From the NCBI GenBank assembly GCA_001574975.1, contig KQ965768.1, positions 195,641-259,640 on the forward strand: a stretch of DNA of 64,000 nucleotides, in the 5' to 3' direction. This document shows, piece by piece, positions 11,152-22,330 of this stretch; within the stretch, counting starts at the first letter, position 1, and every line of letters begins with the position of its first letter. Origin of the DNA: Gonapodya prolifera JEL478 (taxonomy: Eukaryota; Monoblepharomycota; Monoblepharidomycetes; Monoblepharidales; Gonapodyaceae). The position numbers were made by a program, and so were the translations under genes. The notes beneath the pieces were generated by a model. It was not told the origin of the DNA. It worked only from the letters and a program-made list of their open reading frames with translations, and did not search any database.

Positions 11152-11340
11152 ATTGAAAGCGTTTGAGATGAGTGCTATGGATGACGGTCATGTGAACTGT
11201 GGATCACCACGGACTTGCAGCATACATGATCGTGTTCTTTATTAATCAACGCCTCTCTGAAAAAAGAAAAAAAAAATGTTGCAACTACTTATAATATCAA
11301 GAAATCACTCAAAGCATTACTGAAACGCGAACACCGAACT

Positions 11341-12501
11341 CTACGCGGACTGTCCAAGACTCGCCTTCGCAACCACCGCCCCCCACTCCCTGAGCCCATT
11401 CTGGACCGACTGGACCCACTCCGCATGATACTTGCGCCCCTCTACAACCAACTCGTCCACGTCATCTTCTACGATCCACTCCAACATCCTATCCGCCCTC
11501 GCCCCGCCCAGCTCCCGCGGCGCATCCAGAAGCCCCACGGCCAAGTCCACCATCCCGGGCCACCCCGCGTGGTGATAGAACACTGTCGCGCCACACGTAC
11601 CGCAGAACGTGCGCGTCACGGGGGGCGACGAGCGGTAGATCTTGGAGGTTCCCACGCGGAGGTCATCTGGAAGCGCCATGTGGGATCCCTGCTGTAACAC
11701 GGTGATGGCCGAAATAGGAACAAACGCCCATTGCGCCGCGAGCACACCCGCGGCAAGACGGCACTGGTCGCAGAAGCAGTTGACGGCGAGCCATTTGGTG
11801 GTGTCGGCGGGGACTCTGGCGTGTGTGGTAAGAACGGAGGAGGGTGAGTAGTCGACGCCTGGGACAGGAGACCGGACAAAGAACGACACGCCGCCGCAGT
11901 GGCAGTGCGCGCGCACGGATCCGGATCCGGACCTGGTCTCCCCGTCGACCAGCGCATGGGGAGCGGGAGCGTCCGAGGAGGGGGTGCTGTCGTCCTCGTC
12001 TGGATTCCACTCCTGGAGCGAAACACCCCCGACGGTCTTCCACCACGGAACGGCGCCGCCTCCAGAAACGCTTTTGGTACAGTGCTGGGTCTTGAGGTCG
12101 AACACGCCACCAGCCCCCGCTCCTTTGACGCCATTTACGGCCGCCAGGGTCGCCGAGGACACATACCACCCTTCGTCACCGGCCTCGACCGCGTAGTCCA
12201 GCACATGGGTCCCGCACGTCGAGCAGAACAGGCGCTTTAAGTAAGGCGTGGCTGTGTAACGCGTACATTCCCCCGGGGAAGACGGGGTGATCCACACGGG
12301 AGGCGAAGGGACGTGCGCATCGACCGTGAACAGCGTCCCGTGCGTTCGGCGGCAGATAGAGCAGTGGCATACGTGGGCAGTGATGGGGAGCGATGAGCGC
12401 GGTGTGGAAATAGCAAACTGGACTCGTTGGCAGAGACATGAGAATGTCAGATGGGTTGCGTCATTCATTGAGTGTGGGCGCGTCGTGTCGAGTTTCGTCA
12501 T
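11341..12501 (-). CDS. two-domain GFA/Mss4-like zinc protein
   Basis: Intronless, 386 aa. It has two copies of the glutathione-dependent formaldehyde-activating (GFA/CENP-V) fold. Copy 1 has CLC near the start, VCHCSICRRTHG and FCSTCGTHV. Copy 2 has CHCGG, VNCFCDQCRLAAG and FCGTCGATVFYH. All zinc cysteines are present in both. Members bind zinc and some add glutathione to formaldehyde or similar carbonyls, so the substrate here is unknown. A second in-frame Met lies 11 residues in (MNDATHL) and could be the true start. The tandem domain arrangement suggests an internal duplication, although the two halves are now quite different. Confidence 0.85.
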   Translation of the reverse strand: MTKLDTTRPHSMNDATHLTFSCLCQRVQFAISTPRSSLPITAHVCHCSICRRTHGTLFTVDAHVPSPPVWITPSSPGECTRYTATPYLKRLFCSTCGTHVLDYAVEAGDEGWYVSSATLAAVNGVKGAGAGGVFDLKTQHCTKSVSGGGAVPWWKTVGGVSLQEWNPDEDDSTPSSDAPAPHALVDGETRSGSGSVRAHCHCGGVSFFVRSPVPGVDYSPSSVLTTHARVPADTTKWLAVNCFCDQCRLAAGVLAAQWAFVPISAITVLQQGSHMALPDDLRVGTSKIYRSSPPVTRTFCGTCGATVFYHHAGWPGMVDLAVGLLDAPRELGGARADRMLEWIVEDDVDELVVEGRKYHAEWVQSVQNGLREWGAVVAKASLGQSA

Positions 12502-13090
12502 TGTGGGGCCCGAATCTCAGAAAAAGGAGAAAGAAGGATGGGTTGGGTGCTCCTGCTTTATGCCAACGGCGCAACATTTGGGCATTTTCCGCAAATTATG
12601 GTTTGGCTTTGTTTGCGTCATCACGTCAGCTGCTATACAGATACCATTTGGCAAAATGTAGATACTGAAGCATGTTGCTCTCAAAAGTTGCTCAATTCAG
12701 CACCAATTATGAACAACATAGGATTGATTCTTCACGAGTATCGCGTTTCGTCAATATTCGCGTCAAGAATCGGACGAGCACGTCACGTAGTGGCGTGGAG
12801 CGGAAATCCGTAATAACACTACAAGCGCCGATAATAGCTCCAAATCGACCATTGCATTCGGAAAGGTGCAGGCTCAGTAATCGCAAGCTTCATCCACACT
12901 TGCTCACGAAGTTCAATTACGAAGAAAACTACTTCTGAACTCATTGCTGCAACGCAGTTTTTTAAGCGCACCTCTTTTGATAGGTGCATGAAATGGCCAA
13001 CAATTGAAAACCCCAACATCCACTCAACCTAAAAGACGACGCATCCACCCCAGCTCTCCTTCGGGACAGCATCGCTCACGGAAGTTTTGC
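12502..13090. promoter_or_regulatory. divergent intergenic region between GFA gene and CC2D2A
   Basis: 589 bp separate the two start codons. It is AT-richer than the genes, has no convincing open frame, and must hold both promoters. Confidence 0.4.
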
Positions 13091-16000
13091 ATGCAGGACC
13101 CCGGCGACCCCCAGGACCAACGTGCTGGTGATGAATCGCAAGCTGCCTCACCTGCGAAGGCGCGAAGAAAGGCGCGATCCAACGCGTCGCTGAACAATCT
13201 CGACGCACGGGAACACGATGCATCGTCATCAGGCGCTTTGGGCACAATCATCGCAGCGGGAGAGGCCGCGGACGCGTCTCACGTGCGGGGCAGTGGGACG
13301 AGGAGGAGGAAGAGCAGGGATTCCGAGAACGCTCTGAGCCATGCATCTACGGGAGATTTAGCACCACACGGAGAGCGTCGCGATCGGGAATCGTCGTCCA
13401 AGTCTCGGTCGCTGTCATCCATGCGAATCGATGCTGGAAGTCGGTCTGACTTGCTCGGACCTCCAAACCCCGCGCTTCCTCCGCTTCCCGTTCCGCCAGC
13501 AACCCCGCCACCTGCAGTTTCTGCTGAGTACTCGCAGTCCTCCTTATCAGCGAGACGAGCCCGCCGTCTGTCTCGGCAGACCACTTCGTCACAACTTCAG
13601 GTCAACCAACCGATCTCCATTCCTGCCACTGCCCCTGCCCCACTCGCTTTGCCGTCCTCACCTCCGTGAGATTCATTTGAATCTCTGTTGTTTCCCTCAT
13701 ACCCAATCTCGCTTCTTCGCCAGGATGCCCCCAGACATTTCCCCCCTCGAACGCGCGCGGCTGAGAGTTCAACAAAGACGGGCAAGTGCAGCCGCAAGGG
13801 ACGGTACTGCAGGAGTGACGGAAGGCTCGGATGTCCTGGGATACGGTGCACGAGAGGTGAGAAAGAACCACACGGGGGTCCAGGCCTCATCATGAAATTC
13901 ACCATAATTGCAGGCAACGCATACTCCTCCACCTCCGAGGTCACCATCGCCTTCCGTTCGTCCCCCACCGCGTGCGCCTACCCCGCTCGCTGAGCGGCTC
14001 TATGCCTCAACACACGAACTCCAAAATCGCAGCGCCCTTGCCCTCCCTCCCGGCGTCTCTCCCTCCGCTCGGCCTTCGATCACTCCACCAGCTATGCCGT
14101 TCGGCACTCGTCGGAAACGAGGTAGAGCTGCGGCGGCGGCAGTGCTTGGATCGACACAGATGCTTGGCCCGGAAGCGCAACAGCTGGAGACCAGTGCGGA
14201 CAGCGTTGTACAGGTTCCTGAGCCTGCAAGGAGTACAGATGACAAAGACGACGTGGGATGTGCGTCCGCAGATTCTATCTTTCTTAGTGGTGGCGTTGGA
14301 GTGTCTCACGCTTCTTGCACCAATAGCTCCAATGGACCTGGCAAAGATACTCGCATCCCCTCGACCAGAAGTTACTTTTATTCCAGCACCGTCGATACAC
14401 CCTAATAGCACCAGTAATGGGACCACACTGTCAGAGCTCGTGCGACCTTTGTCCCCAAGGACGCATGTTCCACCAACAGCTGATCACGCCGCTTGGTCGT
14501 CGGAGAGGGAAGGAGAGGGCCTTTTCATCGGGGAAATCCTTCGTGTACGGGAGGAAAACATCACGAGGACAACTGCTCGACTGGCAGTGAGTGGATGGAG
14601 GTACGTGGTCACATTGTTCCCTTGCAAGTTGTTGGGCAATCTCAACGGGACATTTTTGCAGTCCAGCGCCGCCATTCCCGGCACCATCTCCTCTGCTTCC
14701 CGTCCCGCTTCGGCCACTATCTCTTGCAGAAGCATCCCGCCCGCCGCCACAACATCTTGGAACACACCCACACCTTGCGTTTATCCACCACCCCTTCCGT
14801 TCCTCGTCCATCGGCCAGACGCAACCTCTTGTTCTCGTCCTCGACATTCAGCACCTGCAGTGGCGTGACCACCCGCTCATGTCTGCCGAGGACCTGGCCG
14901 TACGACGGCTCCAGGCGGCGTACGAGGAGCTGAGAGAGCACAAGAGGAGCTCTGCCGCCACGTGGCTTACTGGACGCATCGAGACATTACGATCGTCACT
15001 TTCGGATGCAGGTGCAGGTCCAGGTGCAGATGGTCGCTCTGCACTCAAAATTCTGGCGGACATCTCGCTCGCTCGCTCCGCTCTGCATGCGGAACGTGCA
15101 CGGTACCGGGACCTCGTCCATGGCACGCTCAGGGCGTGGGAGGAAGTGAAGCGGGTGCGCGAGGCACAGGGGTTCACTTGTACGAACCTGATCGTCGCGG
15201 TTCGCGCCGGCCCAGAACTCGGCGAGTGGGACAGAGTCGATTATTTTCGTGAGCTCGAGGAGGAAGTGGAAGAACGAAGAATGCGATCGGATCTTACGCG
15301 GGACGCCAAGCTGCAACGACACGAGCGGAAGTCGGCACAGTGGGCAGCGTCGCAGGAGGCGTTGGCGTCGGCGTCGGTGAATTCGTTGGTCTCGAGTTCG
15401 GAGTTACAACTTGCTGGCAAGGGCCTAAAGCCTCCTCGGTTGGAGGCGTTTGACGAGACAGCGACCAGGGAGGAAGTTCGTGGGGTTCTCGACAAGGGTG
15501 GAGTAGGTGCGAGAGAAATCGAGGTTCGAGTTTCAGAGGGTCACCTCGTAACACCAACTGGGGTGGTCCCAAAGGTGAGCAGTGAGCAGTATTGTCGCTC
15601 GATTTTGTTGTGTCATCGTTGGCGCCCTCACTCTTGTTCTTTGAAGACTGAGCAATCTCGCCGACGACGCATTGTACAAGACCGCCGTGTCCAACTTCGT
15701 GTCCTGTGTAACGGCAAATACGTTGCCACCTCACCAGAGAGAACAGTAAACCCAACCACGTTCGGCGCGGACTTTTACGGTGTCTCTCCAGTACCTAGAG
15801 GACTCAACTATTTGGGCTCGAGCAAGAGCCGGAGGACAATTGGCCCCGCGAGTGTGGGAGGCAGCACGGCGCCCGAACCCGACCCCGACGATTTGTCGAC
15901 GCAATCGGAACCTCGGTCCGACGGGAAAACGGGCTGGATGATTGTCATGAAACTCGAAGATGTCCCAATGTCGCTCGTGATTGAGGTTTTGGAAGCGGGC

Positions 16001-19000
16001 AACGTGGTTGGTGTTGTGGATGTGGCGACACCCGAACCAAACGAAACGGTGAGCAACATGGATTCCGACGGGAGAAAGTGTGCATTCTCTGGCATCAAGA
16101 TTCGGGAAAATGCCGAGGATGGAAAGGTGGATCGACGGCTCAGTGGTGAGGTGACGTTGAAAGCCATGTGGGGTGTGGGTCCAAATGGAGAAGCACTGGG
16201 CCCTGGTGGGGGGAGGCAAAATTTGTTTGGGGACTGGGATTTGGGAAGCATCGGAGGATCCCAGCTGTCTGGAGCTCTGAGAGGGCGATTGGGGATATAC
16301 AACATTCGAAAGTTGGTGGTGAGTGCAAGTACGTTGCGCGGCATAGTGCTCTGACGAGAACACAAGCTTTTAGGAATGGACGTCGCGGTTGCGGCTGGAT
16401 CCGAACAATCCCATGACCTCGGATCTGGTGCGCCTCCGAGACCTCGTGATGGCATCCAGACCTCGAGACGGAACCCTGGACAGCCCAGCGGACCTCGCCT
16501 CCGCGGTGGAGTACTGGGTGAAGCGGCGCTTTTTTCGGTTTGCGATCCCATCGAGACTGCACCGGCTTATTTTGGGCGTCGGTGAGGAATGGATGGCAGC
16601 GAAGCGGGCGGAATTGTGCAGACTCAGATGGAAGAACAAGGTCGTTGTCAAGGGGCCCCTTCCGGGTTGGGACGACGCGATAACAGCTGAAGTGTGGGAG
16701 AAGATAAAGATTGAGGTCGACGAAGAGAAAGAGGCTGTAAGTTCACGGTGGTGACTGATGAATATCGTGATCTAACTGGTTGTTATTTCCCCCCCGCAGC
16801 TCGACAGCTATCAGCAGAACCTTGCTCATCGTGATCAAAACTCTCTCTCTCATCTGTCCACGAGCGTCCTTGAACTCGCGACGTCGCGTTCTCATTTGGA
16901 AGCCTCTGTGCCAGCACCTCCGTCCCCAATCTCCCAAGTCTCCCTGTTGAAACGGGTCCGCGCTCACCAAATTTTTCGCCAAGCAAGAATGAACAGACCT
17001 TCGCTTGTCTCGGACTTTGTTCGGGAGGAGTACCTCCCTCCAGCTGAACCTCTGACCATCTCTCTTGCCAAGTACGTCCGTATCAGGCGACCCTTAAAAC
17101 CAGAACGTATCGAGCGCGCCAAAATTGCAACTCCCGAGACCCCCACAAAGTGTGAGCTTGTCGTGCAGGTTATTCGTGGGTTCAACGTTCCAGTACGGAA
17201 AGACGCCACAGCGATAAAGTCTGCACCGGCAGCGTCGGGCGCGAGCTCTGCTGTGTGGACTGGATCAAATGAAGCGCAATCTACACTGGTCCGGCCGTAT
17301 GTAGAGGTGCACTTTCAGCGCCGCCGCGTTCGCACTGTCGCAGCGGACGGGCCCAACCCGCAGTGGAATGAAACTTTGTCGCTGCCATTTGCGCCCTTTC
17401 GGAATGAATTCTTCCAGGAAAACTTGCTGGAGACGGACGCGCTGTTGGAAATGATCTACATCAACCTGTTTGATGAGGTCATGGTTGATCTCGTGGTGGA
17501 CGATAGGGACAAAGACAAGGTGATCCACCAGCGACGGGAGAAGAATTGGCTGGGATCCGTTGCCGTACCGTTTTCGTTCGTGTACGAACAGTTGCGGGTG
17601 CGTTATGTTGAATAGAATGGTGCAATACGTAGCATCCTCACGCTTCACCACTACCTTGGCTTCCATCTAGGTCGATGGCGTGTTCCCCGTCAAGCTTCCT
17701 ATTGTGCTTCTTAACTACGAGAAAAACCGCTCGACGGCGCGGGAAAACGAGATCACGATTGGGGTGGACGGGAGCATGGATACTTTGTTGCACCTGTTCA
17801 TCACGTTGGAGCCCCCCCTGGCCAGACCCGACCCGCTCAGCCTACGGTTCAAGTCGGACGAGGCGCAAAGAGTGCTTGAGATGTGCGAGACGTGGAAGAG
17901 GACGGTGAACCAGAGGATCGGGGCACTGCCAGAGGACAAAGGGAAAGGGAGAAGGGTCGAGGTGGGTGTCGCTTTGGGGAGGTGGAGGCTTGAGCTACCA
18001 CTAGAGAGGGTCGAATTCACGTGCTCCCCCTTCTCCCTCTTCACAGGCTATTGCTCTGGACACCTCCGGACGCACAGTGCTTCTGCCTCGCTACATTCAC
18101 CCCCAACACCCTCCTCCTGAGCTGGAGACGATCTCTAAGCTTGTGCGCTTCGTATCGCTGATCCCGACGGTCCCGTCAGACATCTCATTTATGTCGCGAA
18201 CGGATATCCTGTGCACTTCCAAGGAATTCCTCGACGTAGGCGTTGGTGACCGTACTGAGCACGCAATTCTTCTGTGTAACTTTTTGCTCGCGTGGGGTCG
18301 CGACGCATACATCGTTGTGGGCGAGGCCGTGCCCGAGGGCAGAACCGCATGGGTACTCGTTCTTGACGACCGCAGGGACCAGCGAGGTTCTCTCGCCCCC
18401 ACGGCGGCTACGGCACGAAAGGCGTCCACGGTGGACGGCGTAGGGGTGTCGGCTCGCTCTGGGGCCCGCCTCTACAACCCCGTCTCTGGCGCTGTCGTGG
18501 AGACATGGGAGGCCCACGGCACCCTGCGCCGTGTATCGTACGCGTTCAACAACACCAACGTGTGGGCCAACATCCAGACGTACGACGACGCGCCCCGTAT
18601 GTCCTGGACGCTTTCCGACCCCGCCTGCTGGTGCAAAATGGTTCAGGAGGAGAACGCAAAGGCCTGGTATGGTGGGGAGGACGGGAACAGGTTCTGGTGG
18701 GCCGGGTTACCTGCGTGGTCAGGCAAGGCCGAGTTTCGTACGATTCAGGCCTCTGCGCTGACGTACATGCCAGCTCACCCCTCCTTCCCCCGCGACCTCG
18801 AACTTCTTTTACACCGCACACTAACAGCGAAATTGGAGTCGTGGCGTACCCCTCGGCACACAACGCGGTGGAACAGACTAATCTCGCGCGCAGCGTCAAC
18901 GCATTTAGCAAAACTCGAGTTGGATCACACAGCGGGCACAACTTCAGGTGCCGCCTCGCTGCGCGGGGAGATCGCGGGATGGGCTGCGTCGGGGTACACT

Positions 19001-19186
19001 GTGCGGGGCTTGGTGGTCCATCAGGCGTGGTCTGACATCAAATCAGTTGTTGACGCCGTGTGGAATACAGGCGTCGGAGAGGCAGATGACGAGGGCGTGG
19101 AGTTTGCCCTATCGGTGCATGCGGCAGGCTACCCTGGCGGGGTGGTCAGCGTGTGGGTGTTTGTGGCGAGTGTGGTGCGAAAGTGA
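13091..19186 (+). CDS. CC2D2A: ciliary transition-zone protein CC2D2A
   Basis: Ten exons (13091-13665, 13724-13856, 13914-14259, 14327-14600, 14662-15574, 15647-16318, 16374-16736, 16800-17597, 17671-17961, 18047-19186) encode 1,834 aa, against about 1,620 in human. The N-terminus (1-350) is Ser/Pro/Arg-rich. Family blocks then appear in order: FIPAPSIHP, EGEGLFIGE, LVLVLDIQHLQWRDHPL, a coiled-coil region, LDPNNPM, a C2 domain at about 1205-1355 (VRPYVEVHFQRRRVRT, GPNPQWNETL, INLFDE, DDRDKD), and a C-terminal transglutaminase-like fold (FLDVGVGDRTEHAILLCNFL, AVPEGRTAWVL, NNTNVWANIQ). CC2D2A is a core MKS-module protein that gates the base of cilia and flagella. Its presence implies motile zoospores. 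The first exon boundaries are the least certain. Confidence 0.93.
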
Positions 19187-19394
19187 TGCAGTCGTCGGGG
19201 GTGACGAACGGTCTTCTGGGTCATGTTGATTGCATATTTTGTTGACAATTTTGATATTATTTATTGTTTTTCTTGCGCTCATTATTGATATGTGATGGAG
19301 ATTTCATTCAAATGTATTTCATTGTTTTGCGGAGAGGGAAAGGGAACAAAACACTCCCTCGAACAAGCACACGACGTCGGGAAAGAGAAGACGA
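19187..19394. other. 208-bp gap between convergent genes
   Basis: AT-rich spacer between the CC2D2A stop and the stop of the minus-strand sensor gene. It should hold both 3' ends. Nothing else is seen. Confidence 0.4.
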
Positions 19395-21478
19395 CTATGA
19401 CGGTAAGCTTTGGCGATTCAGTGACTGGTTTGCGACGATTGATGAAATGACCGGCATCTCAGTAAGAAGTTTTCTTTGCGCAACGGATTTGCTCACTGAG
19501 TGTAGAGAGGAAGGAGAGATTCGTTACCGTTGGTGCTGCAACAGCTACAAAATATTCGGATTCTCACATTTTAAAGCGTCGGCAAACACTTTGATCATTG
19601 TTATGAACCTGTACTGGGTCCCGCGAATCTCTCTGGGTGAATGAAGACCATTTTTACATAATTATGTGCGTCATTTGGGGCAGAAAAACACTTACCGTAC
19701 TATAGATCTTTTCCACGATAGTTTTCCTCCGCGAAAGTCCGAGAAGTCAAACACAGTGGCTTTTTGCATCATGGCAAGTATATCTTCAAGAGGCTTTGTG
19801 ATAAAATACCAGGCCAATGCAATGGAAATGACGCACAGGGCGGCAACCAAACCAGCCGCTGAACGAAGTAGTTGAGATTGCCTACGTCTGGGAAAATAAA
19901 AGGAAAATCCATCTACCTGATAAGATGATGGTAAGTGCCGATTTGAAGCCTTCGTCTAGCAAGTTTGATTTCAGTTGTTGTGTGTCTCCCACGTAATCTT
20001 CAAGTAGTCTGGTCCAGTATATGTTGGAACGAACGGCACTTCAGGTGAAGAAACGTCACTCACGCGCCACAAACAATGATGTATCGTTACTTGTAGATCG
20101 TCATGGTGCTGACTCTGAATCGGTAAGTATCGGTGATCCAAGTGGTATCTGCAATTGCGGAAGTAAAGTTCCCTTGTACCAGATCGTACACGGCCCTTGC
20201 GGAGATGTTGACGAGAGGATAGGACATGCGATCGAACTCAAAAATGGTCCTCAACGAGTATACTTGAGCCGATGGGTTGACAAGCTTCTTCAATGTCTGG
20301 GATGAATTGTGATTGTTTGACTGGAAAAAGGTAGCAGATCAAGTCAAGATGCCTTATCTTGTGTAGTTGCGTTGAGACCAGAGATAGCCAGGACTTCCGC
20401 CTTCGATGTTAAAATACAGAGCATCGAATTTGCCACCCCAGAAGTATCCAATAGACCTCGTTGAGAAATTCACAGATAACTTCTGTCGTAAATACAACCT
20501 TCGTTGTTCCAACTTTTGCTCCGTTTGGCGCGTAGAGGCCCATATACATTCTCTGCATTATCACATCGCTAACCACTGAAGGAGCTTGTATTGCTGCTTG
20601 GCCTTTGTGATTTTGCGAAAATAGGTACGGACATACCGCTGGCATGCTTAGCGAGAGGTTTGCAGCGAGGTTTTGGAGCGACAGAGTTGCAGGGTTGAGT
20701 CCGTATACCATCAAGTTTCCTCCAGTATTCAGCCCAGGGCAAAAGCGCTGGCAGGCTGCGCTGGTCGTCCACAGAGTAATGACACAGTCATAGCTCCCGG
20801 ATACCGCGCCTCGTCCGTGCCCCTCTGAAAACGTGTTTTGGGGGTTGAGGATTGCTATCTTCCCCACAGCTTCATTCAACCCAAAATTTGTGAGGGTTGA
20901 GTTGATGAAGGGCACTCCTTTTCTGCAACCAGTTGCGGAATGATGCAGAGAACGAATTGAGAGGACAGCACAAATGCAACGTACTCAAAGTCATTAACGT
21001 CCAGAGATCCTTGTTCAACAGCAACAGCAGCGCATTGTGCCGCAAGGTAAATATTTTGGATGTGCGAGTCTACTCAAAAACACATCAATTCACACGACAG
21101 CAATCAGTATACATGTTGCACCGAGCCCACATACTGATTTTCTCTTTAATGGTCTTGTTCGCATCCTCCTCGCGCAGTGTTGCAAGTTGAAGGATCTTCT
21201 CAGTCGCTGAGCATCAGTTATACAAGTCAGTTCCGACGCCTGGAGAAGCAAAACAAGCCACTAACTTTGATTGGCTGCACTCGTGACGCTCCTGCTGTTT
21301 GTCGAGACGCCCAAAGCCACAGTAATCAGTGCGACAGTGACCGTGCTGTGGAACCAACATGGATTCACTTTGCTTGGTCAGCAGACAGTTTCATGACGAT
21401 GACGTACTCGTTTGGATCCATTCGGCTGCCGCATCGTCCCGATTGTCCACTCCTCCTTGCGCAATTATGTACTCGCAT
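19395..21478 (-). CDS. transmembrane sensor with extracellular Cache-like domain and no catalytic domain
   Basis: A multi-exon minus-strand gene. A first membrane helix (STVTVALITVALGVST, near 21,340) is followed by an extracellular part. That part is spliced through good introns at 21070-21134 and 20923-20984, with ATEKILQLATLREEDANK, NIYLAAQCAAVAVEQGSL, FINSTLTNFGLNEAVGK and GGKFDALYFNIEGGSPGYLW. A second helix (GLVAALCVISIALAWYFIT, near 19,830) leads into PLEDILAMMQKATVFDFSDF and REIRGTQYRFITMIKVF. The frame then ends at 19395. The two-helix layout with a large outside domain resembles dCache receptors of cyclases and kinases, but no HAMP, kinase or cyclase follows. Splicing near 20,470 is unresolved. 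Confidence 0.55.
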
Positions 21479-21640
21479 ATAGACAATTGGAGCGGAGTCA
21501 CTTTGTCGAACGGGGACACTCAATGCGTGACGCGATGAATCATTTGTCAATGTTTACAAAAGGTTCCTGCGGACAAGGCAACATTCAACCGAAGAACGCA
21601 CCTTTACCCACAAACTGAACGCACCCACTGCCTATCTACC

Positions 21641-22330
21641 ATGGACGCTTCTCCATCACCTACAGTACAGTCCGCCACGGCCACCCACGCTGCCCCCCCG
21701 CCGCCCGCCCAAACTCCCACCCCCCCACACCATGCCCCACCGACGGGGCTCCACTTCGTGGTCGTGTTCGGGTCCATGCGGCGCGACCGTATCGGCATCC
21801 GCCTCGTGCGCTTTCTCGCGCGCCAAATCGAGGCCAGGGGCAACGCCTGCACGATTCTGGACGCAATGGAGGAGAACCTTCCCCTCCTGGACCGCATGTA
21901 CAAAGAGTACGCGCGTGGAACTGCCCCTGCGCAGATGGAACGGATTGCAGAGACGCTTCGGCGGGCCGACGCGTTCGTGGTCGTGGGCGGGGAGTACAAC
22001 CACTCGATCCAACCTGGCCTGTCTAACCTGGTCGACCACTTCCTCGAGGAATGGTTCTGGCGCCCCGCGGGGGTCGCAACGTACTCGGCTGGGTCGTGGG
22101 GGGGCACGCGCGCGGGAGTCCAGCTCCGGTCGCTGCTGGGGGAAATCGGAACCGCGGTAGTGTCGGGGGAAGTTGCAGTCCCGAGGTGCCAGGACGCGTT
22201 TGAAGAGGATGGAAGCCCCAAGGGACATCCCGGAGAGTGGGAGAGGAGAGTCGGGAGGTTCTTGAGCGAGGTGGAGTGGTACGCGAGGGCCATGAAGGCA
22301 GAGCGCGCAAAGGGGCCCACGCCGTACTAG
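21641..22330 (+). CDS. NADPH-dependent FMN reductase family protein
   Basis: Intronless, 229 aa. After a Pro-rich leader (1-36) the flavodoxin-like fold starts: LHFVVVFGSMRRDRIG (FMN phosphate loop), LPLLDRMYKEY, then the family signature GGEYNHSIQPGLSNLVDHF and YSAGSWGGTRAGVQLR. Members reduce flavins or quinones with NADPH, and cofactor and substrate here are inferred. It sits 162 bp from the start of the divergent sensor gene. The high GC and absence of introns contrast with the AT-richer, poorly resolved stretch that follows. The start is the first Met in a clean context. Confidence 0.9.
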   Translation: MDASPSPTVQSATATHAAPPPPAQTPTPPHHAPPTGLHFVVVFGSMRRDRIGIRLVRFLARQIEARGNACTILDAMEENLPLLDRMYKEYARGTAPAQMERIAETLRRADAFVVVGGEYNHSIQPGLSNLVDHFLEEWFWRPAGVATYSAGSWGGTRAGVQLRSLLGEIGTAVVSGEVAVPRCQDAFEEDGSPKGHPGEWERRVGRFLSEVEWYARAMKAERAKGPTPY

